A stretch of 64,000 nt of DNA from Halomonas urmiana (GTDB taxonomy: Bacteria > Pseudomonadota > Gammaproteobacteria > Pseudomonadales > Halomonadaceae), in NCBI RefSeq assembly GCF_005780185.1, contig NZ_VBUI01000022.1, positions 1 to 64,000 on the forward strand, in the 5' to 3' direction. Positions 1 through 9,592 of this stretch are shown here, in pieces. The notes beneath the pieces are model-generated. The model saw nothing but the letters and a program-made list of their open reading frames with translations. It ran no database searches and was not told the DNA's origin. Each line of letters starts with the position of its first letter. The first letter of the stretch is position 1. Both the position numbers and the translations under genes were made by a program.

Positions 1-70
1 AGCTGGAAGCTGGAAGCTGGAAGCTGGAAGCTGGAAGCTGGAAGCTGGAAGCTGGAAGCTGGAAGCTGGA
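1..70. repeat. Tandem repeat (AGCTGGA)x10
   Basis: Ten uninterrupted copies of the 7-mer AGCTGGA run from the window edge, so the array may extend further left. About 45 bp later (111-124) the inverse motif TTCAAGCTTCCAGCTT occurs, then two GAA-loop hairpins (127-141 and 156-170) that abut the stop codon of the reverse-strand gene. The same layout of AGCTGGA copies, spacer and inverted AAGCTTC-AGCTTCC recurs after groEL (26583-26666), so this is a dispersed intergenic element rather than a chance microsatellite. No coding role is seen. Confidence 0.9.
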
Positions 71-169
71 AGGCAGCCTGTTGCCACCCTGCCGGGTGTC
101 AAGGTTTTCTTCAAGCTTCCAGCTTAAGCCCGCGAAGCGGGCGTTCTTCCAGCTCCGGGCGAAGCCCGG

Positions 170-1297
170 TTATGGCTTCCGCGCTCTTCTCTGAAGAGCG
201 CGGATCTGTCGCAGGTCATGACGCAGCAGCAGGCGCTGATCCTCGCCCAGCCGGCTGGCGTCCACCCAGCCATCCGGCATGCGCCCCTCGGCCAGCGCCA
301 GGCGCTGCTCTGCGAGGATCAGCCCCTGCAACCGCTCCAGCGCCGCGGTCAGCGCCTCGGCCCGCTCGGCCGTGAGCGCCTCGCACATCACCAGCGCGAC
401 CAGGCGCGTGCGGGTATCCGGCGGGCGGACGCCGTGGCGAAGGGCCAGCAGGCGCACCGCGCCGACCAGCGGGAGCAGGCCCTGGCGCTTGAGGTTGATG
501 GCACGTGCGTGGGGCGCGTCTTCGACGCCGCCGCGCAGCCGACCGAAACGGTCCAGGGCCACGGGCAGCTCATCGAGCAGGCTTGCCATCTCGTCGAGGA
601 ACAGGTGTGCAGCGGGCAGGCGCTCGGCCACCCGATCGATGAGCCCCTCGGCCAGCGCCGGCTCGCCGAAGACCGGACAGAAATCGAGCAGGATGTTGGC
701 CTGCTGCACTCGCTTGATGCGCCGCTCCGCCGTCCAGATCTCGAGCTGTGCGCCCCACTCCGAGAGCCGCTTGCGCCACATCGGAAAGCGCGCCATGACG
801 TGGCCCTGGCAGAGCGGAATGCCGGCCGCGTCGAGACGCGCGGTGAAACGCTCGCCCAGCGACTGGAAGTAGCCGTCGATCTCGGTGTGCCGCGCATCGG
901 GGTAGTCGGCGATGATCATGGCGTTATCCTGATCCGGCGCCAGTAGGCTCTCGTGACGGGCGCCGGAGCCCAGCATCAGCACGCAGAAGGCCGCCGGCGG
1001 CGCTCCCCAGCCCTGGGCCCGCATCTCGGAAAGCGAGAGCTCGATGGCGCGCCGATAGAGCCAGTCATTATGGTCGCTGAGCAACTGGCTGATGCGCCCG
1101 GCGGGCAGATCGAGGCGTTCGAGCGCCGCCACGAGATCGCCCTGCCAGGCGTGGGCCGCGGCGAGGTCGGGATGCGGGCCCAGACGCTCGAGGGCGACAC
1201 GCAGCGGATCCAGCAGCGCAGGCCAGGCGGCAGGGTCGAGGTGTACCTCGTCGGCGAAGAGCGCCCGCCAGGACGAGGAACGGTGCAACAGGCGCAT
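170..1297 (-). CDS. DUF294 putative nucleotidyltransferase
   Basis: A 375-residue protein of the DUF294/DUF294_C family, a GlnE- and GlnD-like nucleotidyltransferase group of unproven substrate. The nucleotidyltransferase signature is near residue 110: GSGARHESLLAPDQDNAMII, matching the family's GS-GR-E--L-TDQDNA pattern with the catalytic aspartates in DQDNA. The C-terminal half is the helical DUF294_C region (for example ARAINLKRQGLLPLVGAVRL). Most relatives carry N-terminal cyclic-nucleotide-binding and CBS domains; this one has only about 100 residues of unrecognised helix before the catalytic part, so it is a short form. The gene stands alone, with hairpins just past its stop. The family call is firm; the biochemical role is unknown. 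Confidence 0.8.
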   Translation of the reverse strand: MRLLHRSSSWRALFADEVHLDPAAWPALLDPLRVALERLGPHPDLAAAHAWQGDLVAALERLDLPAGRISQLLSDHNDWLYRRAIELSLSEMRAQGWGAPPAAFCVLMLGSGARHESLLAPDQDNAMIIADYPDARHTEIDGYFQSLGERFTARLDAAGIPLCQGHVMARFPMWRKRLSEWGAQLEIWTAERRIKRVQQANILLDFCPVFGEPALAEGLIDRVAERLPAAHLFLDEMASLLDELPVALDRFGRLRGGVEDAPHARAINLKRQGLLPLVGAVRLLALRHGVRPPDTRTRLVALVMCEALTAERAEALTAALERLQGLILAEQRLALAEGRMPDGWVDASRLGEDQRLLLRHDLRQIRALQRRARKP

Positions 1298-1402
1298 GGA
1301 CGCTCCGTGTCATGTCACGAATCGGCAATGCCTCGAGTCTAACGAGCACGCCCGTTCGCCACACTTGGGCGAAAGGCCAAGGCGGGGGATGAAGGAGACG
1401 CC

Positions 1403-1453
1403 ATGAAGGGGAAAGCGTTTGCCGCGGAGACCATGACAGCCGAGGGCTGTTAA
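1403..1453 (+). other. Possible 16-codon ORF in a 278-bp gap
   Basis: The gap 1298-1575 lies between two reverse-strand genes. It contains a forward 16-codon ORF (MKGKAFAAETMTAEGC) with an excellent Shine-Dalgarno AAGGAG five bases before its ATG. It is followed by two hairpins: AGGGC/GCCCT around 1470-1490 and GGCTCTT/AAGAGGGCT around 1498-1515. No U-tract follows the hairpins and no downstream forward gene is present for it to lead. It could be a leader peptide remnant, a small RNA gene or chance. Confidence 0.2.
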
Positions 1454-1575
1454 GGATGGATGTTCAACAAGGGCTCTTAATCAGGGCCCTCAACGTAGGC
1501 TCTTGAAGAGGGCTGACACGGAGGGCAACGCGCCCCACCGGCGGGGGCGTCGTCGAGCGGCTGCGCGAACGCCGC

Positions 1576-1890
1576 TCAGCGCGGCGAGAACATCTCGTCG
1601 CCGACCTCATCGATGAAGCGCTCGGCCTTGCGGACCATCAGGGTGTCGCAGGCCTCGCGTCCGGGCACCATGTCGGAACGCTCGAAGCGGTGTTCGAGCA
1701 TCTCGCCGGCCTGCCCTTCGCTCGAGGGGACCGGCCGGCGGATCCAGCCGCTGACGCGATACTGCCCCCCCTGGTCGGCGGGCTCGGAGACGATCAGATA
1801 GCCCTTGTATTCGACCGGCTCGGCGGCGGGCGCGCCCTTCGACTCGCCCTCGTGGCCACCGAACAGGCCGGACAGCAGCTTCTTCAGCAT
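1576..1890 (-). CDS. HlyU-family small protein
   Basis: A 104-residue protein matching the HlyU family (named after the Vibrio transcriptional activator of haemolysin; most members are uncharacterised). It starts MLKKLLSGLFGG, followed by the family hallmarks EYKGYLI, GGQYRVSGWI, a basic HRFERSD segment and the C-terminal FIDEVGDEMF. A longer in-frame reading upstream exists, but the ATG at 1890 has AGGAGG directly before it and gives the normal family length. It lies downstream of argG with a hairpin between them, so it may be transcribed independently. DNA binding is not demonstrated for most members of this family. Confidence 0.8.
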   Translation of the reverse strand: MLKKLLSGLFGGHEGESKGAPAAEPVEYKGYLIVSEPADQGGQYRVSGWIRRPVPSSEGQAGEMLEHRFERSDMVPGREACDTLMVRKAERFIDEVGDEMFSPR

Positions 1891-1908
1891 GGAACCTCCT
1901 GCAAGGAA

Positions 1909-1933
1909 GACGCCGGCACGGGGCCGGCGTCGG
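1909..1933 (-). terminator. Hairpin after argG
   Basis: Stem GACGCCGGC/GCCGGCGTC with a short loop lies just past the argG stop. On the reverse strand it is followed by TTCCTT, a weak U-tract, so this is a probable but leaky intrinsic terminator. Confidence 0.6.
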
Positions 1934-1939
1934 GGTGGT

Positions 1940-3160
<1,221 letters not shown>

Positions 3161-3307
3161 GCTGAGGCTCCTTTAGGCTAACGATCATGAAAGGAGGGGA
3201 TTATAGCGCGACGAGCCTCCAGCGAACACCAGCGACGGGACGCGCTGCGGCCAAGCTGGTAGACTGCCGCGGTCTAGAGATACGATGCCCCAGACAAGGA
3301 GAGGTGC

Positions 3308-3973
3308 ATGAGCGAGGCGATGGCCCGCGAACTCATGGCGCAGCGGTTCCGCAGCTTCCTGCCCGTGGTGGTGGACCTGGAGACCGGCGGCTTCAACGCG
3401 CAAGGCGATGCGATCCTGGAGATCGCCGCGGTAACCCTGACCATGGACCCGGAAGGCAACCTGCTGCCCGATGCCACCTATGCCTACCATGTCACGCCCT
3501 TCGCCGGGGCCAACGTGGAACAGTCGGCACTGGACTTCACCGGCATCCGCCTCGACGACCCGCTGCGCCAGCAGGTGGCGGTGAGCGAGGCCGAGGCGCT
3601 GGGCGAGATCTTCCGCCCGGTGCGCAAGGCCATCAAGTCCCACGGCTGCACCCGCGCCGTGCTGGTCGGCCACAACGCGGCCTTCGATCACGGCTTCCTG
3701 AACGCCGCCGTGGCGCGCTGCGGCATCAAACGCAACCCCTTCCATCCCTTCTCGAGCTTCGATACCGCCTCGCTGGCCGGCCTGGTCTACGGCCAGACCG
3801 TGTTGGCCCGCGCCTGCCGGGCGGCCGGCATCGAGTTCGACAACACCGCCGCTCACTCGGCCCGCTACGATACCGAGCGCACCGCCGAGCTGTTCTGCGC
3901 CATGGTCAATCGCTACAAGGACCTCGGCGGCTGGGACCTGGCGCAACGCGAGCAGGGCCTGGAAGAGGCCTGA
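3308..3973 (+). CDS. rnt: Ribonuclease T
   Basis: DEDDh-family 3'-5' exoribonuclease that trims tRNA and other stable RNA 3' ends and acts in tRNA end turnover. The 221-residue length is normal. Exo I is [10 protein letters not shown] (catalytic Asp and Glu near residues 23-25). Exo II lies in [13 protein letters not shown]. Exo III is [16 protein letters not shown], with the general-base His and metal-binding Asp. AAGGAGAGG precedes the ATG. It is divergent from argG and convergent with grxD, sharing a bidirectional terminator with the latter; rnt next to grxD is a common gammaproteobacterial arrangement. Confidence 0.97.
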   Translation: MSEAMARELMAQRFRSFLPVVVDLETGGFNAQGDAILEIAAVTLTMDPEGNLLPDATYAYHVTPFAGANVEQSALDFTGIRLDDPLRQQVAVSEAEALGEIFRPVRKAIKSHGCTRAVLVGHNAAFDHGFLNAAVARCGIKRNPFHPFSSFDTASLAGLVYGQTVLARACRAAGIEFDNTAAHSARYDTERTAELFCAMVNRYKDLGGWDLAQREQGLEEA

Positions 3974-4020
3974 CGTTTGCCCCTGCTACCCTGCCCTGTG
4001 GCTCCTCAGGCCCGAACACG

Positions 4021-4054
4021 AAAAACCCCCGCCGGCGCGCCGGCGGGGGTTTTT
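4021..4054. terminator. Bidirectional intrinsic terminator, rnt/grxD
   Basis: A perfect GC-rich inverted repeat (CCCCCGCCGG/CCGGCGGGGG) is flanked by five A on one side and five T on the other. It can therefore end transcription from rnt on the forward strand and grxD on the reverse strand. Confidence 0.95.
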
Positions 4055-4081
4055 CATGGCCGGTAAAGGCGTCGACGGCCC

Positions 4082-4432
4082 TCAGGCCTGGGCGTCGCCC
4101 TCGCCTTCCTGGGCACGCGCGGCCGCGGCCTTGATCAGCGTCTCCAGCTCGCCGGACTGGTGCATCTCGGCAACGATATCGCAGCCGCCGACCAGTTCGC
4201 CCTCGACCCACAACTGCGGGAAGGTTGGCCAGTTGGCGATCTTGGGCAGCTCGGCGCGGATGTCCGGGTTGTCCAGCACGTTGACGAAGGCAAAACGCTC
4301 GCCGCAGGCCATCAGGGCCTGGATGGTCTGGGCGGAGAACCCGCACTGGGGCAGCTGGGGGGTGCCCTTCATGTAGATCAGGATGGGGTTCTCGCCGATC
4401 TGGCGCTGGATATTCTCGACGGTAGTGCTCAT
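4082..4432 (-). CDS. grxD: Monothiol glutaredoxin Grx4
   Basis: CGFS-type monothiol glutaredoxin that binds a [2Fe-2S] cluster with glutathione and delivers it to acceptor proteins, often with BolA partners. The 116-residue protein has the invariant MKGTPQLPQCGFSAQT (active Cys near residue 30), the WPTFPQLWVEGELVGGCDI segment containing the cis-Pro and the GG-D glutathione site, and an Ala/Glu-rich C-terminal tail. Length and motif order are textbook for the family. Convergent with rnt and divergent from argF. Confidence 0.96.
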   Translation of the reverse strand: MSTTVENIQRQIGENPILIYMKGTPQLPQCGFSAQTIQALMACGERFAFVNVLDNPDIRAELPKIANWPTFPQLWVEGELVGGCDIVAEMHQSGELETLIKAAAARAQEGEGDAQA

Positions 4433-4604
4433 GACGTCTCCCTTACTCGTTTACTGGACTCGCTGCCGGGAACCCGATGGAATTCGGGCAATACCCGAGC
4501 GTGCGGGTCGGCCTTGTGGATGCAGCCATTCTACTGATGCCAGGCGCGTTGCGCATCCCCCCTGGGCTGGCTAGGATGGTCGTTTTTCCCCGTGGAGCGA
4601 CCCC

Positions 4605-5525
4605 ATGGCCATCCGCCATTTCCTCACCCTGCTCGATCTCAGTCCTGACGAGCTGCGCTACCTGATCCAGCGCGCCATCTCGATCAAGAACGGCCTGAAG
4701 ACCCACGGGCCCACCTATACCCCGTTCGCCAACCGCACCCTGGCGATGATCTTCGAGAAGTCCTCGACGCGCACCCGGGTCTCCTTCGAGACCGCCATGG
4801 CGCAGTTCGGCGGCCACGCGCTGTTCCTGTCGTCACGCGACACCCAGCTCGGCCGCGGTGAACCGATCGGCGACACCGCCCGGGTGCTCTCGGAGATGGT
4901 CGACGCGGTGATGATCCGCACCTTCTCCCACCAGGGCCTGGAGGCGTTCGCCTCGGCAAGCGCGGTGCCGGTGATCAACGCCCTGACCGACGACTACCAC
5001 CCCTGCCAGCTGCTCGCCGACGTGATGACCTGGACCGAGCTGCGCGGCAGCGTCAAGGATCGCACCGCGGTGTGGATCGGCGACGGCAACAACATGTGCC
5101 ACTCCTGGATCAATGCCGCTCGCCAGTTCGACTTCCGGCTGCGCATCTGCTGCCCCGAAGGCTACGAGCCGCGCCAGGACATCCTCGACGCCGCCGGCGA
5201 CCGGGTGAGCATCGTGCGCGACCCGCAGGACGCCGTCGCGGATGCCGACCTGATCACCACCGACGTCTGGGCCTCCATGGGCCAGGAAGAGGAGCAGGCC
5301 AAGCGCGAGGCGGACTTCGCCAGCCTGCAGGTCACCGAGGCGCTGCTCGATCGCGCCCGGGAAGACGTGCTCTTTCTGCACTGCCTGCCCGCCCACCGCG
5401 GCGAGGAGATCAGCACCACCCTGCTCGATGACCCCCGCGCCGTGGTCTGGCAGGAGGCGGGCAATCGCCTGCACGCCCAGAAGGCACTGCTCGAGTTCCT
5501 GCTGCTGGGGCGCGTGGAAGGCTGA
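4605..5525 (+). CDS. argF: Ornithine carbamoyltransferase
   Basis: Transfers carbamoyl from carbamoyl phosphate to ornithine, forming citrulline, in arginine synthesis. At 306 residues it is the usual length. The carbamoyl-phosphate site STRTRVSFE is near residue 50, HPCQLLADV is in the second domain boundary, DVWASMGQE follows, and the ornithine-site HCLPAHRG is near the C-terminus. A weak GGAG precedes the ATG. Transcribed divergently from grxD. With argG it supplies two steps of arginine synthesis in this neighbourhood. The anabolic rather than catabolic (arcB) role is inferred from the absence of arcA or arcC nearby. Confidence 0.95.
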   Translation: MAIRHFLTLLDLSPDELRYLIQRAISIKNGLKTHGPTYTPFANRTLAMIFEKSSTRTRVSFETAMAQFGGHALFLSSRDTQLGRGEPIGDTARVLSEMVDAVMIRTFSHQGLEAFASASAVPVINALTDDYHPCQLLADVMTWTELRGSVKDRTAVWIGDGNNMCHSWINAARQFDFRLRICCPEGYEPRQDILDAAGDRVSIVRDPQDAVADADLITTDVWASMGQEEEQAKREADFASLQVTEALLDRAREDVLFLHCLPAHRGEEISTTLLDDPRAVVWQEAGNRLHAQKALLEFLLLGRVEG

Positions 5526-5618
5526 GGAGTGCACCGCGCCTTAGACCTTGGTATGACATCGACCTTCGTCGCCTGTACAATGCGCTGCAGCAGAATCCAC
5601 GCAAGGAGATGCGGCAGC

Positions 5619-5918
5619 ATGAATCACCCCCATTCCAGCGGCATGCAGCGCAGCCTGCGGCAGTGCCTCTCGCACATGGCCGCCATGCTCTATCGCCACG
5701 GCCATGTGCTCGAGACGGTCACCATCAGCCATCGCGGCCTCGATCGCCAGGCCCTGAAGGCTCTGGGAGCGGCCTCGAGCGACTGGTCCCAGTGTCAGAA
5801 GGTCCTCGAGAACAGCCAGGCCGCCACCTGGAACGACCAGCAGCGCCTGGTGCTGACCGGACTCGGCCGCGAGTTGCTGTTCGACATGTTCGGCGAAGGA
5901 GCCGCCGACTGCGCCTGA
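5619..5918 (+). CDS. Small conserved-looking hypothetical protein
   Basis: A 99-residue soluble protein with no recognised domain. The start at 5619 is chosen because AAGGAG lies ten bases upstream; a longer reading would add about 30 Cys/Arg-rich residues without a ribosome site. The composition is ordinary, with a helical middle (QRSLRQCLSHMAAMLYRHG) and a patch TISHRGLDRQALKALGAAS. It follows argF by about 90 bp and ends before a strong terminator, so it may share the argF transcript. Function unknown. Confidence 0.65.
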   Translation: MNHPHSSGMQRSLRQCLSHMAAMLYRHGHVLETVTISHRGLDRQALKALGAASSDWSQCQKVLENSQAATWNDQQRLVLTGLGRELLFDMFGEGAADCA

Positions 5919-5983
5919 GCCGCGCGTCGAGCGAAGCCTTAACACCCGCCGAAGGAACGGGCCTCAAGAACAGACCTTGAACG

Positions 5984-6023
5984 ATGCCCGGGCGCGCCCT
6001 CGATTGCGCGCCCGGGCATTTTT
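5984..6023 (+). terminator. Strong intrinsic terminator
   Basis: A 14-bp perfect stem (ATGCCCGGGCGCGC and its complement) with an 8-nt loop, followed by TTTTT. It ends the argF-side transcript just before the thiamine riboswitch. Confidence 0.95.
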
Positions 6024-6042
6024 GGTTACGTTGTGACGACTT

Positions 6043-6147
6043 GTCGGGGAGCCCCGGCACGCTCATGGAGACGTGCACGGGGGCTGAGATCGGTACGGCC
6101 GAACCCGTTGAACCTGATCAGGTTGATGCCTGCGGAGGGAACAAGCT
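6043..6147 (+). promoter_or_regulatory. TPP riboswitch (THI box)
   Basis: The conserved core elements of the thiamine pyrophosphate aptamer are visible in order: CGGGGAGCC, GGGGGCTGAGATC, GAACCCGTTGAACCTGATC, AGGTTGATGCCTGCGGAGGG and the closing AACAAG. It lies immediately upstream of thiO-thiS-thiG, whose products make the thiazole moiety of thiamine, so it should repress them when TPP is plentiful. The downstream 60 nt contain a start-site hairpin rather than a terminator, implying translational control. Confidence 0.95.
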
Positions 6148-6175
6148 GTCGCCTCGCCTAGCAGCCCCCTGTCGT

Positions 6176-6210
6176 CATCCAGCCTGTTCCTCCACGTCTT
6201 CTGCTGGATG
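6176..6210 (+). promoter_or_regulatory. Putative riboswitch expression-platform hairpin
   Basis: CATCCAGC at 6176-6183 pairs perfectly with GCTGGATG at 6203-6210. The right arm contains GGATGG, the only Shine-Dalgarno-like stretch before the ATG at 6220, as well as an alternative ATG at 6208. Forming this hairpin would block ribosome loading on thiO. Confidence 0.6.
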
Positions 6211-6219
6211 GACAACGCC

Positions 6220-7320
6220 ATGACACACTCTACCGAGAGCACCATCGCCGTGGCCGGCGCCGGCCTGCTGGGCCGTCTGGTGGCCTGGCAACTCCTGCGC
6301 GACGGCCATGCCGTCACCCTCTATGACGCCGGTGACCTGGAGCACCCCGCCGCCGCCGCCTGGACGGCGGCCGGCATGGTGGCGCCGCTGTGCGAGACCG
6401 CGGTCTCCGAACGCAGCGTCTACGAGATGGGTCGCTTCGCCCTGGCCCAGTGGCCACGCTGGCTCGAGTCGCTCGACGCCACCGACCTGTGGCATCACCA
6501 GGGCAGCCTGATGGTGGCCCACGCCCAGGACATGGGCGAACTTACCCAGTTCCACCGCGACCTCGCTCACGCACTCGACGGCGAGCCGCCCTGCCAGACA
6601 CTGGACGACGCCGAGATCCACCGCCTGGAGCCCGACCTGGCAGAGAGCTTCCGCCAGGGCCTCTACCTGCCGGACGAGGCGCACCTGGACAATCGCGCCC
6701 TGCTCGATCGACTGCTGGCCGAGATTCGCCGCCTGGGCGGGACCTGCCATGCCCACTGCCCCGTCTCGACCTTTCCCGGCGAGGTCGAGACCCGCGACGG
6801 CCGCCGCGCCTTCGATCTGGTCATTGACTGTCGCGGCACCGGCGCTCGCCAGCACCACGCCAGCCTGCGCGGCGTGCGCGGCGAGACGCTGCACGTACAG
6901 ACCGCGGAGATTCGCCTCTCGCGCCCGGTGCGCCTGATGCATCCGCGCTACCAGCTCTATGTAGTCCCCAAGCCCGACCAGCGCTTCGTCATCGGGGCCA
7001 CCCAGATCGAAAGCGAGGACCGCTCACCGGTCTCGCTGCAGTCATCGCTGGAGCTGGGCAGCGCCCTCTACACCCTGTCGCCGGCCTTCGCCGAGGCGCG
7101 CATCCTGGAGCAGGGGGTCAACCTGCGCCCCGCCTTCCGGGACAACCTTCCCCATGTCACCCAGCGTGACGGCCTGATCACCGCCAACGGCCTGTTCCGC
7201 CACGGCTACCTGCTGGCCCCGGCGGTGGCCTGCCACCTGCTGGCCAGCATCCGCGGCCGCGGCGAGCAGCCCTTCGCCGAGACCCTCACCGGACATCCGC
7301 CCCAGGAGGGCGCTGCATGA
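6220..7320 (+). CDS. thiO: Glycine oxidase ThiO
   Basis: FAD-dependent D-amino-acid-oxidase-family enzyme that oxidises glycine to iminoglyoxylate (dehydroglycine), the nitrogen and carbon donor for thiazole synthesis. The FAD-binding VAGAGLLGRLVAWQLLRDGH is at the N-terminus, WTAAGMVAPLCE follows, and the C-terminal flavin region is VNLRPAFRDNLPHV with NGLFRHGYLLAP. The start at 6220 (366 residues) is preferred because GGATGG lies eight bases upstream; an in-frame ATG at 6208 is the alternative. First gene of thiO-thiS-thiG behind a TPP riboswitch; overlaps thiS by ATGA. Confidence 0.93.
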   Translation: MTHSTESTIAVAGAGLLGRLVAWQLLRDGHAVTLYDAGDLEHPAAAAWTAAGMVAPLCETAVSERSVYEMGRFALAQWPRWLESLDATDLWHHQGSLMVAHAQDMGELTQFHRDLAHALDGEPPCQTLDDAEIHRLEPDLAESFRQGLYLPDEAHLDNRALLDRLLAEIRRLGGTCHAHCPVSTFPGEVETRDGRRAFDLVIDCRGTGARQHHASLRGVRGETLHVQTAEIRLSRPVRLMHPRYQLYVVPKPDQRFVIGATQIESEDRSPVSLQSSLELGSALYTLSPAFAEARILEQGVNLRPAFRDNLPHVTQRDGLITANGLFRHGYLLAPAVACHLLASIRGRGEQPFAETLTGHPPQEGAA

Positions 7321-7526
7321 ACGAGATCACCCTGAGCCTCAACGACGAGACCGCCCGCCTGCCGGCCAACACGACCCTGGCGGATGCCCTGGACGCCTGG
7401 CACTACGCCGAGCGGCGCGTCGCCGTGGCGATCAACGGCGAGTTCGTGCCCCGCTCGGCCTACGCCGAACGCGTCCTCGGTGACCGCGATCGCATCGATG
7501 TCGTGGCCCCGGTGGGAGGCGGCTGA
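7317..7526 (+). CDS. thiS: Sulfur carrier protein ThiS
   Basis: A 69-residue ubiquitin-like sulfur carrier whose C-terminal Gly-Gly is thiocarboxylated and gives its sulfur to ThiG. The family pattern is clear: an N-terminal beta strand (EITLSLNDE), the [13 protein letters not shown] segment, the [12 protein letters not shown] end with the required diglycine, and the standard length. Its start overlaps thiO and its stop overlaps the thiG start, which indicates translational coupling. Confidence 0.96.
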   Translation: MNEITLSLNDETARLPANTTLADALDAWHYAERRVAVAINGEFVPRSAYAERVLGDRDRIDVVAPVGGG

Positions 7527-8326
7527 TGAACGCACCACACGACGACACCCTGTCCCTCTACGGCGAGACCTTCTCGAGCCGCTTCCTGCTGGGCACGGCG
7601 CTCTATTCGTCGCCCGCGGTGATGGAGGCCTCCATTCAGGCCGCCGGCTGCGACATGGTGACCCTGGGGCTGCGCCGCCAGAATCCCGCCGCGGGCGACG
7701 GCGACGCCTTCTGGCAGATCCTGCGCGACAGCGGCTGTCGGCTGCTGCCCAATACCGCCGGCTGCCGCTCGGCCCGGGAGGCCATCACGTTGGCCCAGAT
7801 GTCCCGCGAGATGTTCGACACGCCCTGGATCAAGGTCGAGGTGATCGGTGACGACTACAACCTGCAGCCGGACCCCTTCGGCCTGCTGGAGGCCTGTCGG
7901 ACGCTGATCGACGACGGCTTCAAGGTATTGCCCTACTGCACCGACGACCTGGTGCTCTGCCAGCGCCTGCGCGAGGCGGGCTGCCAGGCACTGATGCCCT
8001 GGGGCGCGCCCATCGGCACCGGCCGCGGCCTGATGAACCGCTACGCCCTGGAGACCCTGCGCCAGCGCCTCGACGTGCCGCTGATCATCGACGCCGGCCT
8101 CGGCGCCCCCTCTCAGGCCGCCGAGGCCATGGAGATGGGCTTCGACGGCGTCCTGCTCAATACCGCCGTGGCCAAGGCCCACCGGCCGCCGCTGATGGCC
8201 GAGGCCTTCGCCGAGGCGATCACCGCCGGGCGCAAGGCATATCACGCCGGGCTGATGCAGCAGCGCCAGACCGCCAGCCCCAGTACGCCGACCCTCGGGC
8301 AGCCGTTCTGGCACAGCGGCGGCTGA
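7526..8326 (+). CDS. thiG: Thiazole synthase ThiG
   Basis: Condenses 1-deoxy-D-xylulose 5-phosphate, iminoglyoxylate and ThiS thiocarboxylate into thiazole phosphate; a TIM-barrel enzyme. At 266 residues it is near standard length. Visible marks are the N-terminal [15 protein letters not shown], the [16 protein letters not shown] region with the Schiff-base lysine, [14 protein letters not shown], and the phosphate-binding [19 protein letters not shown] and [10 protein letters not shown]. It overlaps thiS by one base and closes the riboswitch-controlled operon. Confidence 0.97.
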   Translation: MNAPHDDTLSLYGETFSSRFLLGTALYSSPAVMEASIQAAGCDMVTLGLRRQNPAAGDGDAFWQILRDSGCRLLPNTAGCRSAREAITLAQMSREMFDTPWIKVEVIGDDYNLQPDPFGLLEACRTLIDDGFKVLPYCTDDLVLCQRLREAGCQALMPWGAPIGTGRGLMNRYALETLRQRLDVPLIIDAGLGAPSQAAEAMEMGFDGVLLNTAVAKAHRPPLMAEAFAEAITAGRKAYHAGLMQQRQTASPSTPTLGQPFWHSGG

Positions 8327-8428
8327 GGGCACCCACGCGACCACCGAGCCGCGCCGAAAGTGATGACGCCGGGCCGGGGAAGTCTGCTATCGTCGGGTCG
8401 ACTCGACAGCGACGACAGGAGACACCCC

Positions 8429-9592
8429 GTGAGCAGCGAACGCGTTCCCGAGACCATGGCGGCCATGCTGCTGACTGGGCATGGCGACATCGACCGCCTG
8501 GTCTATCACACCGACGTTCCCGTACCGACCCCGGCCCGCGGCGAGGTGCTGGTCAGGGTCACGGCGACGGCCAAAAACAACACCGACCGCAAGGCGCGCG
8601 AGGGCCTCTACCCCACCAAGGACAAGGGCGAGGTGACCTCCTTCGCCATGGGCGGCTCTCCCACCCTGACCTTCCCACGCATCCAGGGAGCCGATGTGGC
8701 CGGGCGCGTCGTCGCCGTGGGCGAGGGCGTACCGGCCTCGCGCATCGGCGAGCGCGGCCTGCTCGACTTCAACCTCTACCCCGATGAGCGCCGCGACCTC
8801 AACCTCATGCCGGACTACTATGGCCACGGCGCCGACGGCGGCTTCGCCGAGTACATTGCCGTGCCGGCGGACCAGTTCCATCACGTGCCCAATCCCGAGC
8901 TCGCCGATGCCGAGCTCGCCGCCATGGGCATGTGCTCCTACCAGACCGCCTATCACATGATGACCTCGGCCCGCGTCGCCGCCGGCGAGCGGGTGCTGGT
9001 CACCGGCGCCAGTGGCGGCGTGGGCACGGCGCTGATCCAGTTGTGCCGGACCGTCGGCGCCATCCCCTATGCGGTGAGCCAGCCGGACAAGGCCGACGCC
9101 CTGCGGACGCTGGGCGCCGAGGCGGTCATCGACCGCGGCGATCTGCCGACCTTCGTCGACCGGGTGCTCGAGGCCACCGACGGCGCCCCCATCGATGCGG
9201 TGATGGACCTGGTGGGCGGCGAGATGACCGATCGCTTCATCGACACCATGATCGTCGACATGGCCAAGCGCACGACCTACCCCCGCCTCTCCATCGCCGG
9301 CGCCAGCGGCGGCAACGTGAGCGAGCTGATGTGGACGCGCATCTACCTCTATCAGGTACAGATCTTCGGCGTCTCCCACGGCACCCGCGAAGAGGCCGAG
9401 CAGCTGGTGGCCTGGATACGCGACGGCCGACTGCGGCCGGTGCTGCATGCCGCCTTCCGGCTCTCCGAGCTCCATGAGGCCGAGCGCTACTTCGTCAATC
9501 GTAGCAGCCACTACCTGGGCAAGATCGTGATTGTCCCGGATGCCCAATGGCAGGAATTCGGCGCACCCTTTGCGCTGAAGGGGGCGCAATGA
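8429..9592 (+). CDS. MDR-family (zinc-type ADH-like) oxidoreductase
   Basis: A medium-chain dehydrogenase/reductase of 387 residues. The N-terminal GroES-like domain (EVLVRVTATAKNNTDRKARE) lacks the catalytic and structural zinc cysteines of true alcohol dehydrogenases. The nucleotide-binding VLVTGASGGVGTALIQL is mid-protein. Both features point to a quinone-oxidoreductase or enoyl-reductase type enzyme using NAD(P)H. The GTG start at 8429 is chosen because AGGAG lies just upstream; an upstream in-frame ATG lacks a ribosome site. It overlaps the next gene by ATGA, so both are co-translated and probably act on the same compound. Substrate unknown. Confidence 0.8.
   Translation: MSSERVPETMAAMLLTGHGDIDRLVYHTDVPVPTPARGEVLVRVTATAKNNTDRKAREGLYPTKDKGEVTSFAMGGSPTLTFPRIQGADVAGRVVAVGEGVPASRIGERGLLDFNLYPDERRDLNLMPDYYGHGADGGFAEYIAVPADQFHHVPNPELADAELAAMGMCSYQTAYHMMTSARVAAGERVLVTGASGGVGTALIQLCRTVGAIPYAVSQPDKADALRTLGAEAVIDRGDLPTFVDRVLEATDGAPIDAVMDLVGGEMTDRFIDTMIVDMAKRTTYPRLSIAGASGGNVSELMWTRIYLYQVQIFGVSHGTREEAEQLVAWIRDGRLRPVLHAAFRLSELHEAERYFVNRSSHYLGKIVIVPDAQWQEFGAPFALKGAQ

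Noticed and set aside
1..70. The left-edge tandem array as a CRISPR
   Set aside because: The unit is only 7 bp and contiguous, without spacers.
3161..3307. An ArgR operator upstream of argG
   Set aside because: No pair of AT-rich ArgR-type boxes is visible in the argG-rnt gap.
6208..6210. ATG at 6208 as the thiO start
   Set aside because: No ribosome-binding sequence lies before it, whereas GGATGG is well placed for the ATG at 6220; it remains an alternative.
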